Source: Isotricha intestinalis
Taxonomy: Eukaryota; Ciliophora; Litostomatea; Vestibuliferida; Isotrichidae
Length of the DNA stretch: 22,348 bases
Reading direction: 5' to 3'
Assembly: GCA_023807065.1 (NCBI GenBank)
Contig: JAJJLU010003968.1
Span: forward strand, 1-22,348
Position 1 is the first letter of the stretch. Every line of letters begins with the position of its first letter. Below are positions 7,951 to 16,425 of this stretch, piece by piece. The position numbers and the translations under genes are program-made. The notes beneath the pieces were generated by a model, which saw only the letters and a list, made by a program, of their open reading frames with translations, was not told the origin of the DNA and did no database searches.

Positions 7951-9690
7951 TTACTCATCTTCATTATCTTTAATTTTAGATTTAAATTTTTCAGTAAAAT
8001 ATTGTAATAATACATACCATCTATACATAAAATCTTCATTATCACAAGTAAAAATTAATAAACTTTCATCGGTTTCAGGACTTTGTAAATAACTTTTAGC
8101 TTCAACATCATCAAACATATGTCCAAATATAGAATCTTTTTCTTTTTTTTTAATACCTAATTTATTACAAAGAATAATATGATCAATTTTTTTTGAAGTT
8201 TTTTTAATTTTAGCAAAATTAATTTTAGTGATTTGAGTTAAAGGAACTATACATAAAGGTTTTAAATTTTTTAAAAATTGCTCTTTACTTTTATAATATT
8301 TAAAAACCTTAGAATTCATTATACAAAATCTTGCTGAATACATTTGAGGTTTTGTAACACTAATTTCATAATTAATTAATTTTTTTAATTCTCCATGATA
8401 TATTATTGTATTATCATCTTGAGAAATTTGCTTTAATTTATCTTGAGGTAAAATTGATTTTAATGAAATTTTTTTTAATTTTTTTTCTATAACTTTCACT
8501 TCCTTTTGTTCAGGAGGATAAAATTGTTCTAAATTTTTTTGAGCTTCTTCAAATAATTTTTGCTCTTCATCATTTAATATTTCTTTCTCTTTATTTTCTA
8601 TTCCAAATTGAATTTTACCTATTTCAAAATTTGGAATGTGATTTATAAAAGAATTTTCTATTTGGAAACTTTCAGTGTTTTCAAATTTAATATTATTAAA
8701 ATCTAAATTTGGATTCTTTGGATTTAATGTTATTTTTTCCTCTTTTCTTATAACATTTTCATTTTTTTTTTCTGGTTTTTTCACTTCATTTCTATTATTT
8801 TCTTTGTTATTTTTATTCTTTTCTTTATTAATTATATTTTTATTATTATTTTCTATATTATTATTTTTGTTTATGTTATCTTCTTCTTTTTTATTTTCTA
8901 TATTAATTTTATTCGTATTATTATTAATATTATTACCATTTGAATTATTATTTTCTTTATTATCATTAATTATATTATTTTCTTCTTTAATATTTTCTTC
9001 TGTTATATTATCTTTCTTTTCGTTATTTCCTTCACTTTTATTTTCATTGATATTTTCTTGTATATTTTGTTGATTTGCTTGCTCATTATTAATTATAATA
9101 AAATTATTTTCTTCATTGTTTTCCTTAAGAATATCATTGTTGCTTTCAATATTAAAATCATTTTCATTATCTTCTTTAACGTTTTCTTTTTTATTTAAAT
9201 TAATATCATCATTTAAATCAATATTATTATTTTTCCCAGTTTTTAATATTTCATTTTTATTATTTTCTTTAATATAATTATCAAATTGTTCTTTTAAATC
9301 TTTATCATCTTCAATTTCAATTTGTCCAATAAGTTCACTAGAATTACTTTCATCATTTTTATTAGTATCATTATCATTATTATTATTATTTTCATTAATT
9401 TTATTTCTAAAACTATAATTTTCATTAATATCAATTTTAATTCTTTCATCACTATTTAAATCTTTTTGAGTAATTTGAGTATCATTTGTTATTTCTTTTT
9501 TATTTGTTTCTTCTTGAATGACTTCTTCTCCAGAAATTACTTTTTTTCCATTTTTAAAATATTGAGTAAATTTTGGATTTAATTTTATTACTCCATCATT
9601 ATTTCTTTTTTTCATTCCTTCAAAATTTAATTCTGATTGCTCTTTTTCTTCTTTTTTACAATGACAATTCCTACAATTAACTGCCCCCAT
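7951..9690 (-). CDS. PH-domain protein with acylated N-terminus and long acidic/asparagine linker
   Basis: The 579-residue protein begins MGAVNCRNCHCKKEEK. Glycine 2 suits N-myristoylation, and C6, C9 and C11 beside basic residues suit palmitoylation, so the N-terminus is likely membrane-anchored. Residues about 80-320 are low-complexity N, E, K, I and D, probably disordered. Residues about 427-570 form a pleckstrin homology domain: IIYHGELKKL opens it, ARFCIMNSKVFKYYKSKE gives the next strands, PLCIVPLTQI follows, and DNEDFMYRWYVLLQYF is the closing helix with its conserved tryptophan (about residue 557). PH domains bind phosphoinositides or proteins at membranes, so this may be a membrane scaffold or tether. 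The ligand cannot be told. Residues 365-400 are charged and may form a coiled coil. The start at 9690 is supported by the acylation motif. It shares an 82-bp divergent promoter with the ARM-type gene. Confidence 0.8.
   Translation of the reverse strand: MGAVNCRNCHCKKEEKEQSELNFEGMKKRNNDGVIKLNPKFTQYFKNGKKVISGEEVIQEETNKKEITNDTQITQKDLNSDERIKIDINENYSFRNKINENNNNNDNDTNKNDESNSSELIGQIEIEDDKDLKEQFDNYIKENNKNEILKTGKNNNIDLNDDINLNKKENVKEDNENDFNIESNNDILKENNEENNFIIINNEQANQQNIQENINENKSEGNNEKKDNITEENIKEENNIINDNKENNNSNGNNINNNTNKINIENKKEEDNINKNNNIENNNKNIINKEKNKNNKENNRNEVKKPEKKNENVIRKEEKITLNPKNPNLDFNNIKFENTESFQIENSFINHIPNFEIGKIQFGIENKEKEILNDEEQKLFEEAQKNLEQFYPPEQKEVKVIEKKLKKISLKSILPQDKLKQISQDDNTIIYHGELKKLINYEISVTKPQMYSARFCIMNSKVFKYYKSKEQFLKNLKPLCIVPLTQITKINFAKIKKTSKKIDHIILCNKLGIKKKEKDSIFGHMFDDVEAKSYLQSPETDESLLIFTCDNEDFMYRWYVLLQYFTEKFKSKIKDNEDE
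8752..9400 (-). repeat. Low-complexity coding tract (N/E/K-rich)
   Basis: Within the PH-domain gene, this part is built of near-repeats of AAT, GAA and AAA codons and their one-base variants. It includes a short ATT/AAT trinucleotide run at about 9375-9391. The frame stays open throughout, so it is a translated low-complexity region and not a separate satellite. Such tracts change length easily by replication slippage. Confidence 0.6.
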
Positions 9691-9772
9691 TTTTTTAATA
9701 TTGTAAATTATTTATTTTTAAATATTTTTTGAATTTATTTTTTTAAAATTTATTTTAGTTTATTTTTTAAAA
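9691..9772. promoter_or_regulatory. Compact bidirectional promoter
   Basis: Only 82 bp separate the ATG of the PH-domain gene (9690, minus) from that of the armadillo-type gene (9773, plus). Both promoters and both 5' leaders must fit here unless they overlap the genes. The stretch is nearly all A/T, with T runs rich toward the minus gene and an A run just before the plus gene. Confidence 0.5.
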
Positions 9773-11461
9773 ATGAATAAATCAAAAGTTGATTGGAATG
9801 ATCAATATAATATAAACATTAAAAAAGAAGATATTAATATTGTTCGACAAGATAATAAATTATCTTTAAGAAAGAATAATTTACAACAGTTATTATTGAA
9901 AAAAAGAAATATAACTGATAAAAATCATGATATAAAAATTGAGGAAAATGAAATTATAAAATATTTACCTTTAGTTTTAATTACTGATTTTGATATTTAT
10001 GATGAAAAATTAGAAATAATTTATAATTTTTTAAATAAGGATTTTTCAAGTTTAAAACAATATAATTATTCAGAGATCAATGTTATTTATTTTTGTTTAT
10101 TAAAATTAGAAGATATTTCATTTGATTTAAATTTCAGTGATATTTCAGTAAAAAATTTAGAATATATTAAATCAATTACAAATTCTTTAATTAATGAAAT
10201 TTCTAAAACTTCAGATATAAAAATAATTTATTCAATAACACTAATTTTATTAAATCTTTGTTCATCAAAAGAAGAAAATTGTTTAATTGAAAGAGTTATA
10301 AATGATATATCATTTTTGAAAAAATTAAATGAAATTTATGATAAAAAAATAAGATTAATTAATGATAATATAATTTGGTTATTGAAAAATTTAGCAATTT
10401 CAAAGGAAAATTTTGAGAAAATATATAATACAATAAATTATAAAGAAATTCTTTTAGATTATTATGAATATAATGCAAATAATATAAATAGTAAAGACAT
10501 TAATTATCAAGATTTAATGGTTAATTGTGATTTAATCATAAAACCAATTGATTTTGATGAAAAAATTTATTCAGAAAAATTATCATTTTTATATCCAACA
10601 ATCATAAAAATATTTCAAAATATTTCAAGTTTAATAATCAATAAATCATTCAAACATAAATTTTATGACGTAATAGAATTGCTTGGAGTGATAATCAGTA
10701 ATTTAAAAGTAATAGCAATAGCATCAACTGAAAATAGTTCATATATAAATTTATTTTTTAGTGAAAGTTTTATTGTTTCACTTTGTAGTTTAATAAAAAT
10801 TATAATTCCATTTGTTGTTAAAGGAGAAATAACTTTTTTATTTTTAAAAGAATTAATTTTTATTCCAGGAAGTTTTTTTACTTGTGCTACATTAGAACAT
10901 TTTAAAATTTATAAAAAAGAAGGTTTTATTTATATTTTAGAAGAAATTATGAATATTGAAAATATTACTAAAACTCTTTTCAATCAAATTCAATTTGACA
11001 TTTCAAATTATGTTGCAGAATATATTAATAATTCAATTGAAGTTACTTTAAATTCTAATATTTTAGTTCAAATTTCTAATCATTTAAATAATGAACTTAA
11101 TGAAAATAATTTTATAGATTATAAAACTATTGAAGAATCATATTATTGTTTTTTTAATTGTTTTTCTTTCGGAGATAGGAAATCAAAAAAACAAATTATA
11201 CAATTGTATAAAAATATAGTTGTTTATGCTATAGTAGATTATTGTGATAGTAAAGATATATTTATAAATGAACTTTGTTTTTGCGTCTTAATGGTTAATT
11301 TCTTAAGAGAATATTCTACTGATGGCTTAAATGAACTTGAAGATTTAGTAAAATTAATAAAACAAAAATGTCCATTTGAAAAAATTGAAAAAGTTGAAAA
11401 TAATTATAATAAAAAAGAAGAATTAGAATATATTCAGAAGTTTAAAAATATACTAATCTAG
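9773..11461 (+). CDS. Armadillo/HEAT-type protein, divergent importin-alpha candidate
   Basis: The 562-residue protein is almost wholly helical, with repeated leucine/isoleucine-rich helices spaced about 40 residues apart, as in armadillo repeats. One repeat has ILLNLCSS followed by LINDNIIWLLKNLAIS (around residues 158-212), close in pattern to the importin-alpha repeat with its conserved W-x-L-x-N-[IL]-A core. Residues 25-46 (RQDNKLSLRKNNLQQLLLKK) are basic and lie where importin-alpha has its importin-beta-binding segment. Importin-alpha carries nuclear cargo; if this is one, it is much diverged, and few W...N cargo-binding pairs can be seen in later repeats. It could equally be another ARM-type scaffold. 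No signal peptide or membrane segment is present. The gene has no intron and ends in TAG. Confidence 0.6.
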   Translation: MNKSKVDWNDQYNINIKKEDINIVRQDNKLSLRKNNLQQLLLKKRNITDKNHDIKIEENEIIKYLPLVLITDFDIYDEKLEIIYNFLNKDFSSLKQYNYSEINVIYFCLLKLEDISFDLNFSDISVKNLEYIKSITNSLINEISKTSDIKIIYSITLILLNLCSSKEENCLIERVINDISFLKKLNEIYDKKIRLINDNIIWLLKNLAISKENFEKIYNTINYKEILLDYYEYNANNINSKDINYQDLMVNCDLIIKPIDFDEKIYSEKLSFLYPTIIKIFQNISSLIINKSFKHKFYDVIELLGVIISNLKVIAIASTENSSYINLFFSESFIVSLCSLIKIIIPFVVKGEITFLFLKELIFIPGSFFTCATLEHFKIYKKEGFIYILEEIMNIENITKTLFNQIQFDISNYVAEYINNSIEVTLNSNILVQISNHLNNELNENNFIDYKTIEESYYCFFNCFSFGDRKSKKQIIQLYKNIVVYAIVDYCDSKDIFINELCFCVLMVNFLREYSTDGLNELEDLVKLIKQKCPFEKIEKVENNYNKKEELEYIQKFKNILI

Positions 11462-11862
11462 AAATTTAATATTTTTTAAATTAAATTTGTTCTATTAAAT
11501 AATTAAATTAAAACATAAATAAATTTGTTTATTTAAGAAATGACAATAACTAAATATAGATTTTATATATAATAATATTTCCAATTTAAATCTAAAAGTT
11601 ACGTTTATATACCAAAAAACAGATTAATCCAAATTTTTTAAATAATGTTTAGAAATTAAATTATTCCTAATATTTATATTAATATCTGAGTTATTAAATG
11701 ATTTTTATAATGTCAATTTACCTTCTAGATACTATAATATAATTTAAAGTTTTAATTATATACAATAAAATATTTATAAAAATATAAGATTAACAATCTT
11801 CTTTCTAAATAATAAATTTAGAATTCGATGAATCAAATATAGAAATTATTTTATGTAAAATC
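11462..11862. other. Convergent spacer
   Basis: This 401-bp stretch lies between two convergent genes. Most of it holds nothing I can identify. The last 60 bases or so, next to the minus-strand gene, keep an open frame that would extend that gene by about 20 codons if a run of 8 A were one base shorter; see the entry for 11863-12660. Confidence 0.35.
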
Positions 11863-12660
11863 TCATTTTTTTTCTTCCACATTGACGTCATTTTCCGATA
11901 ATAATTTTTGTTTTCTTTTTTTACCATAAAGGAAAAAATAAATAAAATTAATAGCATTATCTTTATACTTCTCCATATATTCCCATCCAAATTTATTTTG
12001 AATTTTTATTAAATGATATTCAAAAGAATTATTTTCTTTTTCATTTTTAAACATATCATTTCTCGATTTTAAATAATAATTTTCATACATCTCTTGATAA
12101 GTACAATTCAAAAGTTTATTTATTTCAGTTTTTGAATCTGGAATTTTAGATAATATTTTTTCATTTTTATATCGATCATGATATTTATGACTAACATTTT
12201 TTAAAATTTGTTTTATAGGAGTAGATAATAATTCTTTATTATAACTTATTGTTATATTTTGAGTAATTTGACTATCCATTTTTTTGAACTTAAATTTTTG
12301 AACTCCGTCATATTCTTTTTTTATTGTCAAATTCAATAATGATATAATAAAACAATGAAAATGTGTTTTTATCTTTCTTTTAATATTATCAGCATTTAAT
12401 CTTGAATGAATCCTCTCACAGGGAGTTATTATTGAAATAAAATTTTTTGGTCTTCTTCCTTTACTTCTTTTGGATTTTTTTTTTTCAGATATTTTTTTTG
12501 AGTCTTTAAAAGGTGTTGTAACTTCAGTTGGTTTATAAAATTTTAAAATTCCTTCTTCTTTCATAAATTCTCCTGGGATGTAATTTTCATGAATTTTTTG
12601 AAAAATTGTTGTTTGTTCTTCTTTTCTCTCAAATTTTTTCCAAATCATATTAATTAACAA
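11863..12660 (-). CDS. Basic protein of unknown function, possible frameshift at its end
   Basis: The 265-residue protein is lysine-rich. It holds a basic patch KKSKRSKGRRPKNF (about residues 61-74), somewhat like an AT-hook but lacking the exact GRP core. A block around residues 90-110 (NADNIKRKIKTHFHCFIISL) is followed by a tyrosine/asparagine-rich half. The pattern of DNI-x-RKIK followed by a hydrophobic helix resembles uncharacterised families I associate with other protists, several of which I have no function for. DNA binding is a guess from the charge. The frame ends in TGA right after 8 A (minus strand, 11873-11866). One A fewer would add about 20 residues (KNEILHKIISIFDSSNS...) and end in TAG, so the true C-terminus is uncertain. 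The first methionine (12660) is used; M5 is an alternative start. Confidence 0.6.
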   Translation of the reverse strand: MLINMIWKKFERKEEQTTIFQKIHENYIPGEFMKEEGILKFYKPTEVTTPFKDSKKISEKKKSKRSKGRRPKNFISIITPCERIHSRLNADNIKRKIKTHFHCFIISLLNLTIKKEYDGVQKFKFKKMDSQITQNITISYNKELLSTPIKQILKNVSHKYHDRYKNEKILSKIPDSKTEINKLLNCTYQEMYENYYLKSRNDMFKNEKENNSFEYHLIKIQNKFGWEYMEKYKDNAINFIYFFLYGKKRKQKLLSENDVNVEEKK

Positions 12661-13509
12661 ATAAATAATATAAGAGTTATTTTAAAAAATAAAAATTGAC
12701 AATTAAATGACTCTCATCAATTCAACTATAAAATATAAATTAATTGAATTGAATGAAATTCAATTTTTAAATCTTTAGGCAAGCAAGACATTCAAAAACA
12801 AAAAAAACAATTAATAAATATTTCTTTTTTGTGAAAATAATTAGTTATTTTATCATCATTTGAAAATAATATGTCATGTAACTATAAAATATCTATTATT
12901 TATAATCAGCTATTTTTTAAAAATCAGTTACAGATTAATTAAATTAAGTATTATAATATATTTTATTAAATTTATTTATTTACAATTAAATTCAAAAATA
13001 GGTAATAAATAAATTAACCAATAAATCCCTAATTTATAAATCTATTTATTAAATCTCTTCTCCCTTTTTTTAAAAAAAATTTTATTTAAAAAATTAATTA
13101 TTTTTTTTATTGTATTAATTACTCTATTTTTAGTTTTTAATTTCATTAAATAAAAAATGTATTATTGAATTCCAATCTGAGAAAGAAAAAGACACATAAA
13201 AAAATTCTTTAATAATTTAAATAACAACTCTATAACACTTTTTTCACCATTCATAATTTCTGATAAGTTAAATATTTTCAATATATTTAGGTGTTGCAAG
13301 AAAAATTAATTGTTTGAACTGTATTTGACACAAAAAAATAAAAAATTTTTCTTATTATTTAATACTTAATGCTTTTTGTGTTTTTATTGAAATTATAATT
13401 CAAGTTTAATTATTATACATTCATTAAAAATTATTTAAATTCAAAATTAAATAAAAAATATTTATTCATTTAACTAAAAATTAAAATAATTTTAATAATT
13501 CACTAAAAA
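12661..13509. promoter_or_regulatory. Divergent intergenic region before the kleisin
   Basis: At 849 bp this is the longest gap in the window. It is A/T-rich throughout. I looked for coding frames, tRNA-like stems and repeats on both strands and found nothing convincing. It must hold the promoters of the basic protein gene and the kleisin gene. The last 60 bases before the kleisin start are A-rich. Confidence 0.35.
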
Positions 13510-15267
13510 ATGTCAACAAGTGATTCTGAATTATCAGAAAAAGATAATACATCAGTTTCAACATCTTTAGATTTAATATATTCAAATAAAATATTTAATA
13601 AATTATATGAAATTGGATTTAATGGAAATAGAATTACAAAAAATTTTGCTACAAAAGTAATGATAGATGAAACAACAAATTCTTTAAAAAAATATGCCGC
13701 TAATTCTCAAATCCCAATGAAAGCTTTTGGACCTTTAATTTTAGGTTTAATAAGAGTTTATAATAAAAAATTATTAATAGTATTAGAAGAAGCATTAAAT
13801 ATATTTAAACAAAAAGCTGAAAATCAAAATAATTATATTTCAAAAATAGAAAAAGAAAAAAAAGAAAAAGGGAAAAAAAACTCAATTGTGAATACTCAAA
13901 GTAATTTAAAATGGTTTACTAATTCTTCTTCAAATAATATTTTTTCTTTAATGAATGAATCTTTACATCACATGATTAGTAATATTGATAGTAAAAGTAA
14001 AGAAATAAATAGGATTATGACTCCTTCTAAAACTAATAGTTATTCTTTTGGGATAAATTCAAAAGAAATATTACAAAGAGGAATTTTCACACCTTCAGAA
14101 AAAATTTCTGACAATTTTTCTATTATTAAAGGTAAAGAAAATATTTCTAGAATTTCTAATATGAGAGAAAATAATGTTTTAAATATTAGTGATAAAAATA
14201 ATTTAAATTTTGAAGAAATGAATAATGAAATTAATTATGATATTAATGATGATTTTGTCAATAATAATATTAATAAAGATTTAAATAATATCATTAATGA
14301 GAATTTGGATTCTGGAAATGAAGTTGTTGATTTATCTAATATATTAGAACAAAATAAAGATACTAGTAAAGAAATTAAGAAACAATTAAAAACAAAGAAA
14401 AAGAGAATTATATTAGTTCATTCAAATAAATTTTTAGAAAAAGATAATATAATAACAATAGATTTAAAATCAGATGAAAACAAATTTAATATTAATATTG
14501 ATAATATAGTAAATAAATTTAAAGAGAAATTATATGAAAATATTTTTGATAAAGACAAAATATTATCATTTGAAGGAGAGAAAAAATATGAATATTTAAT
14601 TCCTGATAATTATATAATAAATCAGAATTTAAATGATGAAACAATAAATATAGATAAAATAAATGAAAAATCAAAAATTAAATCAAAAGAAAAAATTAGT
14701 GAAAAAAAAGAAGAAGAAGAATTAGAAAAAAGACATGATATAACTCCAATTATATCTACAATAAAAAAGAAATTATCAGTTTCTAATTTACAAAATGAAA
14801 CCATAAGTTTATTAAAAAATTTAAGTAGATTAAGCTTAAGTAAAGATGATTTTAATGGAGTTTTATTAACTACAAAAATAAAAGAAGAGGAAAAGAAAAA
14901 AGAAAAAAATAAAAATGAAATTCCTTTATTAAATGATTTAAATGATGAAGATTTAAATTTAAATTATGATAATGATAATATTTATAATTCAATTAATAAA
15001 AGTAAAGAACTAAGTATTAGTAAAAAATATATTAATGAAGATGAAAAAGAAAAGAAAAATATTAAAGAATTAAATAAAGTTTTGAATGAAAAAGTTTTTA
15101 ATAAAAAAAAGTCAAGTAATTTTAATAATATTTATAAACATGTTAATAAAGAAAAATTTCCTCCTGGGAAATTATTTTATGATTTATTAATTTTAGCTCA
15201 AAATGAAGAAATTGAAATTACTCAAAGTGAATTATTTAATAATTCAACAATTAAAATTAGTAAATAA
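13510..15267 (+). CDS. Cohesin kleisin (Rad21/Scc1/Rec8 family)
   Basis: The 585-residue protein has both conserved ends of an alpha-kleisin, the subunit that closes the SMC1-SMC3 ring. The N-terminal domain (about residues 22-105) includes SQIPMKAFGPLILGLIRVYN followed by KKLLIVLEEALNIF, the pattern where the family has the SGHLLLGVVRIY-type helix that contacts the SMC3 neck. The last 39 residues (FPPGKLFYDLLILAQNEEIE and on) are the C-terminal winged-helix that binds the SMC1 head. Between lies a long polar linker rich in N, K, S and E. A segment S-K-E-I-N-R ending at about R168 fits the S-x-E-x-x-R form of separase sites and is followed by a TP motif. Sequence cannot say whether it is the mitotic or the meiotic form. 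About 20 extra residues precede the usual start. It ends in TAA. Confidence 0.85.
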   Translation: MSTSDSELSEKDNTSVSTSLDLIYSNKIFNKLYEIGFNGNRITKNFATKVMIDETTNSLKKYAANSQIPMKAFGPLILGLIRVYNKKLLIVLEEALNIFKQKAENQNNYISKIEKEKKEKGKKNSIVNTQSNLKWFTNSSSNNIFSLMNESLHHMISNIDSKSKEINRIMTPSKTNSYSFGINSKEILQRGIFTPSEKISDNFSIIKGKENISRISNMRENNVLNISDKNNLNFEEMNNEINYDINDDFVNNNINKDLNNIINENLDSGNEVVDLSNILEQNKDTSKEIKKQLKTKKKRIILVHSNKFLEKDNIITIDLKSDENKFNINIDNIVNKFKEKLYENIFDKDKILSFEGEKKYEYLIPDNYIINQNLNDETINIDKINEKSKIKSKEKISEKKEEEELEKRHDITPIISTIKKKLSVSNLQNETISLLKNLSRLSLSKDDFNGVLLTTKIKEEEKKKEKNKNEIPLLNDLNDEDLNLNYDNDNIYNSINKSKELSISKKYINEDEKEKKNIKELNKVLNEKVFNKKKSSNFNNIYKHVNKEKFPPGKLFYDLLILAQNEEIEITQSELFNNSTIKISK

Positions 15268-15344
15268 ATGATTATATAATTTATATTTATTTTTTTAATT
15301 TTTTTCCAAAAAAATTATTTTTTGTGATATACTTTTTAAAGAAT

Positions 15345-15829
15345 TTAATCATCATTGGGAGTAATAATATTATTTTCATTACAAATATCAATAAATTCAG
15401 CAATTATTTTAATTCTTTCTATTTTATATTTCAAATTATTCAATATCTTCAAAAATTTTTTGAGGTTCTTCATTATTATATATATCAAGGACAACACATT
15501 CAAATTTAAATTTATATTCAGAATTATTTACTAAAAATAAAGAGTTATCTATTATATATAATTGAAAAATTACTTTAATATCTGAATTAGGTTCAATTAT
15601 TGAATATGATGGAGTAACTGTATAAAATTCTTTTTTTGTTGTTTTTATTAGCTAAATAATTTGAAGTTAAATTTGTTATTTTTATAATACATTCACTAAT
15701 TGATTTATTATGAGATAATATAGATGAGGTTAAATTAAGTGAATTTTTATTATTATTAATTTTAAATAAAATAGTATTTTTATCAATAGAAAAAATATGA
15801 TTACTTGAATTGGAAATAGAATCACTTAT
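15345..15829 (-). pseudogene. MSP/VAP-domain gene, broken by frameshifts and a lost start
   Basis: Three frames on the minus strand join into one MSP (major sperm protein) domain as in VAP membrane-contact proteins. The first reads FSIDKNTILFKIN to IIKITNLTSNYLAN. After one surplus base in an A run (about 15631-15651) the next reads KKEFYTVTPSYSIIEPNSDI to FKFECVVLDIY, the family's immunoglobulin-like core. Near 15436-15441 a further +1 step leads to a final frame ending in TAA at 15345-15347. At the expected start (15827-15829) the codon is ATA, directly after an in-frame stop, with no ATG nearby. VAP proteins bind FFAT-motif partners at the endoplasmic reticulum; no membrane anchor is visible here. 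There are no TAA/TAG codons inside the pieces, and glutamine is CAA. It is probably a pseudogene; sequencing indels would explain the shifts but not the start. Confidence 0.7.
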
Positions 15830-15899
15830 TTAAAAATTAAAAAAAGAATAAAAAAAAGAAATATTAAAAAATAATAAAGAAAAAATTTTTATTGAAAAA
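15830..15899. promoter_or_regulatory. Divergent spacer between the two damaged genes
   Basis: These 70 bp lie between the presumed starts of the MSP-domain relic and the prefoldin relic. The plus strand is a run of A with a few T and G, like the leaders of intact genes in the window. It suggests the two were once an ordinary divergent pair with a shared promoter. Confidence 0.4.
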
Positions 15900-16425
15900 A
15901 TGAAATCAATAGTTCCAAAATAAGAAGATTCCCTGGTGGATGAATTAATTGATAAAACAAAGAAAAACAATCGTGGAATACCTACAATGAATTTCATAGC
16001 AAAAGTGGAGCCATTAATAGACAAATACACTTCAGAAAAATAAATATCATATTTGAATCAATATTTAAACAAATTTAAATATATGGAAGCTCAAATATCA
16101 AACAAAGTGAAGGAGTAAAAAAATAAAATTCCAGATTTGGAAAAAAGTTTAGAAACAATAGATTATATGGAAAAAAAAGATAAAGAAAAAATATTATAAA
16201 TTGATTATATGGTTAGTAATAATTGATGGGCAAAAGCTGATGCAATGTTTCTGAAAGTATTTTTTTATGGTTAGGTGCTAATATTATGTGTGAATATTCT
16301 ATGAGTGAAGCTAAAGAATTATTAAATTCTAATTTGGAAAAAGTTAAAAATCAAATAATGGTTTAGAAAAAATTGAAAGAGAATAAATAAATAATAAAAA
16401 TTACTTTTTCATTTATTAATAAATT
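15900..16425 (+). pseudogene. Prefoldin subunit 3 (VBP1/PAC10) reading frame with many stops
   Basis: From the ATG at 15900 the frame reads as prefoldin subunit 3, part of the chaperone that hands actin and tubulin to the chaperonin. Landmarks are RGIPTMNFIAKVEPLI, YLNKFKYMEAQI, KIPDLEKSLETIDYMEKK and, after a frame change at about 16245-16262, FLWLGANIMCEYSMSEAKEL. These match the N-terminal helix, coiled coil and W-L-G-A-N-x-M-x-E-Y core of the family. In-frame TAA stands at 15921, 16041, 16116 and 16197, TGA at 16224, and after the shift TAG at 16364 and TAA at 16388. By remembered family patterns, some stops fall at usually Leu positions (one shortly before IPDL, the TGA before WAKA) and others at Glu-like ones, which favours decay. 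Yet third-position G/C is about 25% in the first 48 codons against about 2% in the kleisin start, hinting at foreign origin or recoding. Confidence 0.7.

Noticed and set aside
8675..9073. Plus-strand open frame of 132 codons rich in L, F and S
   Set aside because: It mirrors the low-complexity N/E/K tract of the PH-domain gene on the other strand and has no independent support.
15324..15509. Plus-strand open frame of 61 codons
   Set aside because: It lies opposite the last part of the MSP-domain relic, whose frame matches a known fold.
15830..16030. Minus-strand open frame of 66 codons opposite the prefoldin start
   Set aside because: It is the reverse of the prefoldin helix region and has no family likeness of its own.
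15900..16425. Stops in the prefoldin frame explained by tiny introns
   Set aside because: GT...AG pairs around the first two stops were tried. Only one 13-16 nt candidate exists near the first, and none removes the second while keeping the frame. Conserved residues flank the third (KIPDLEKSLE).
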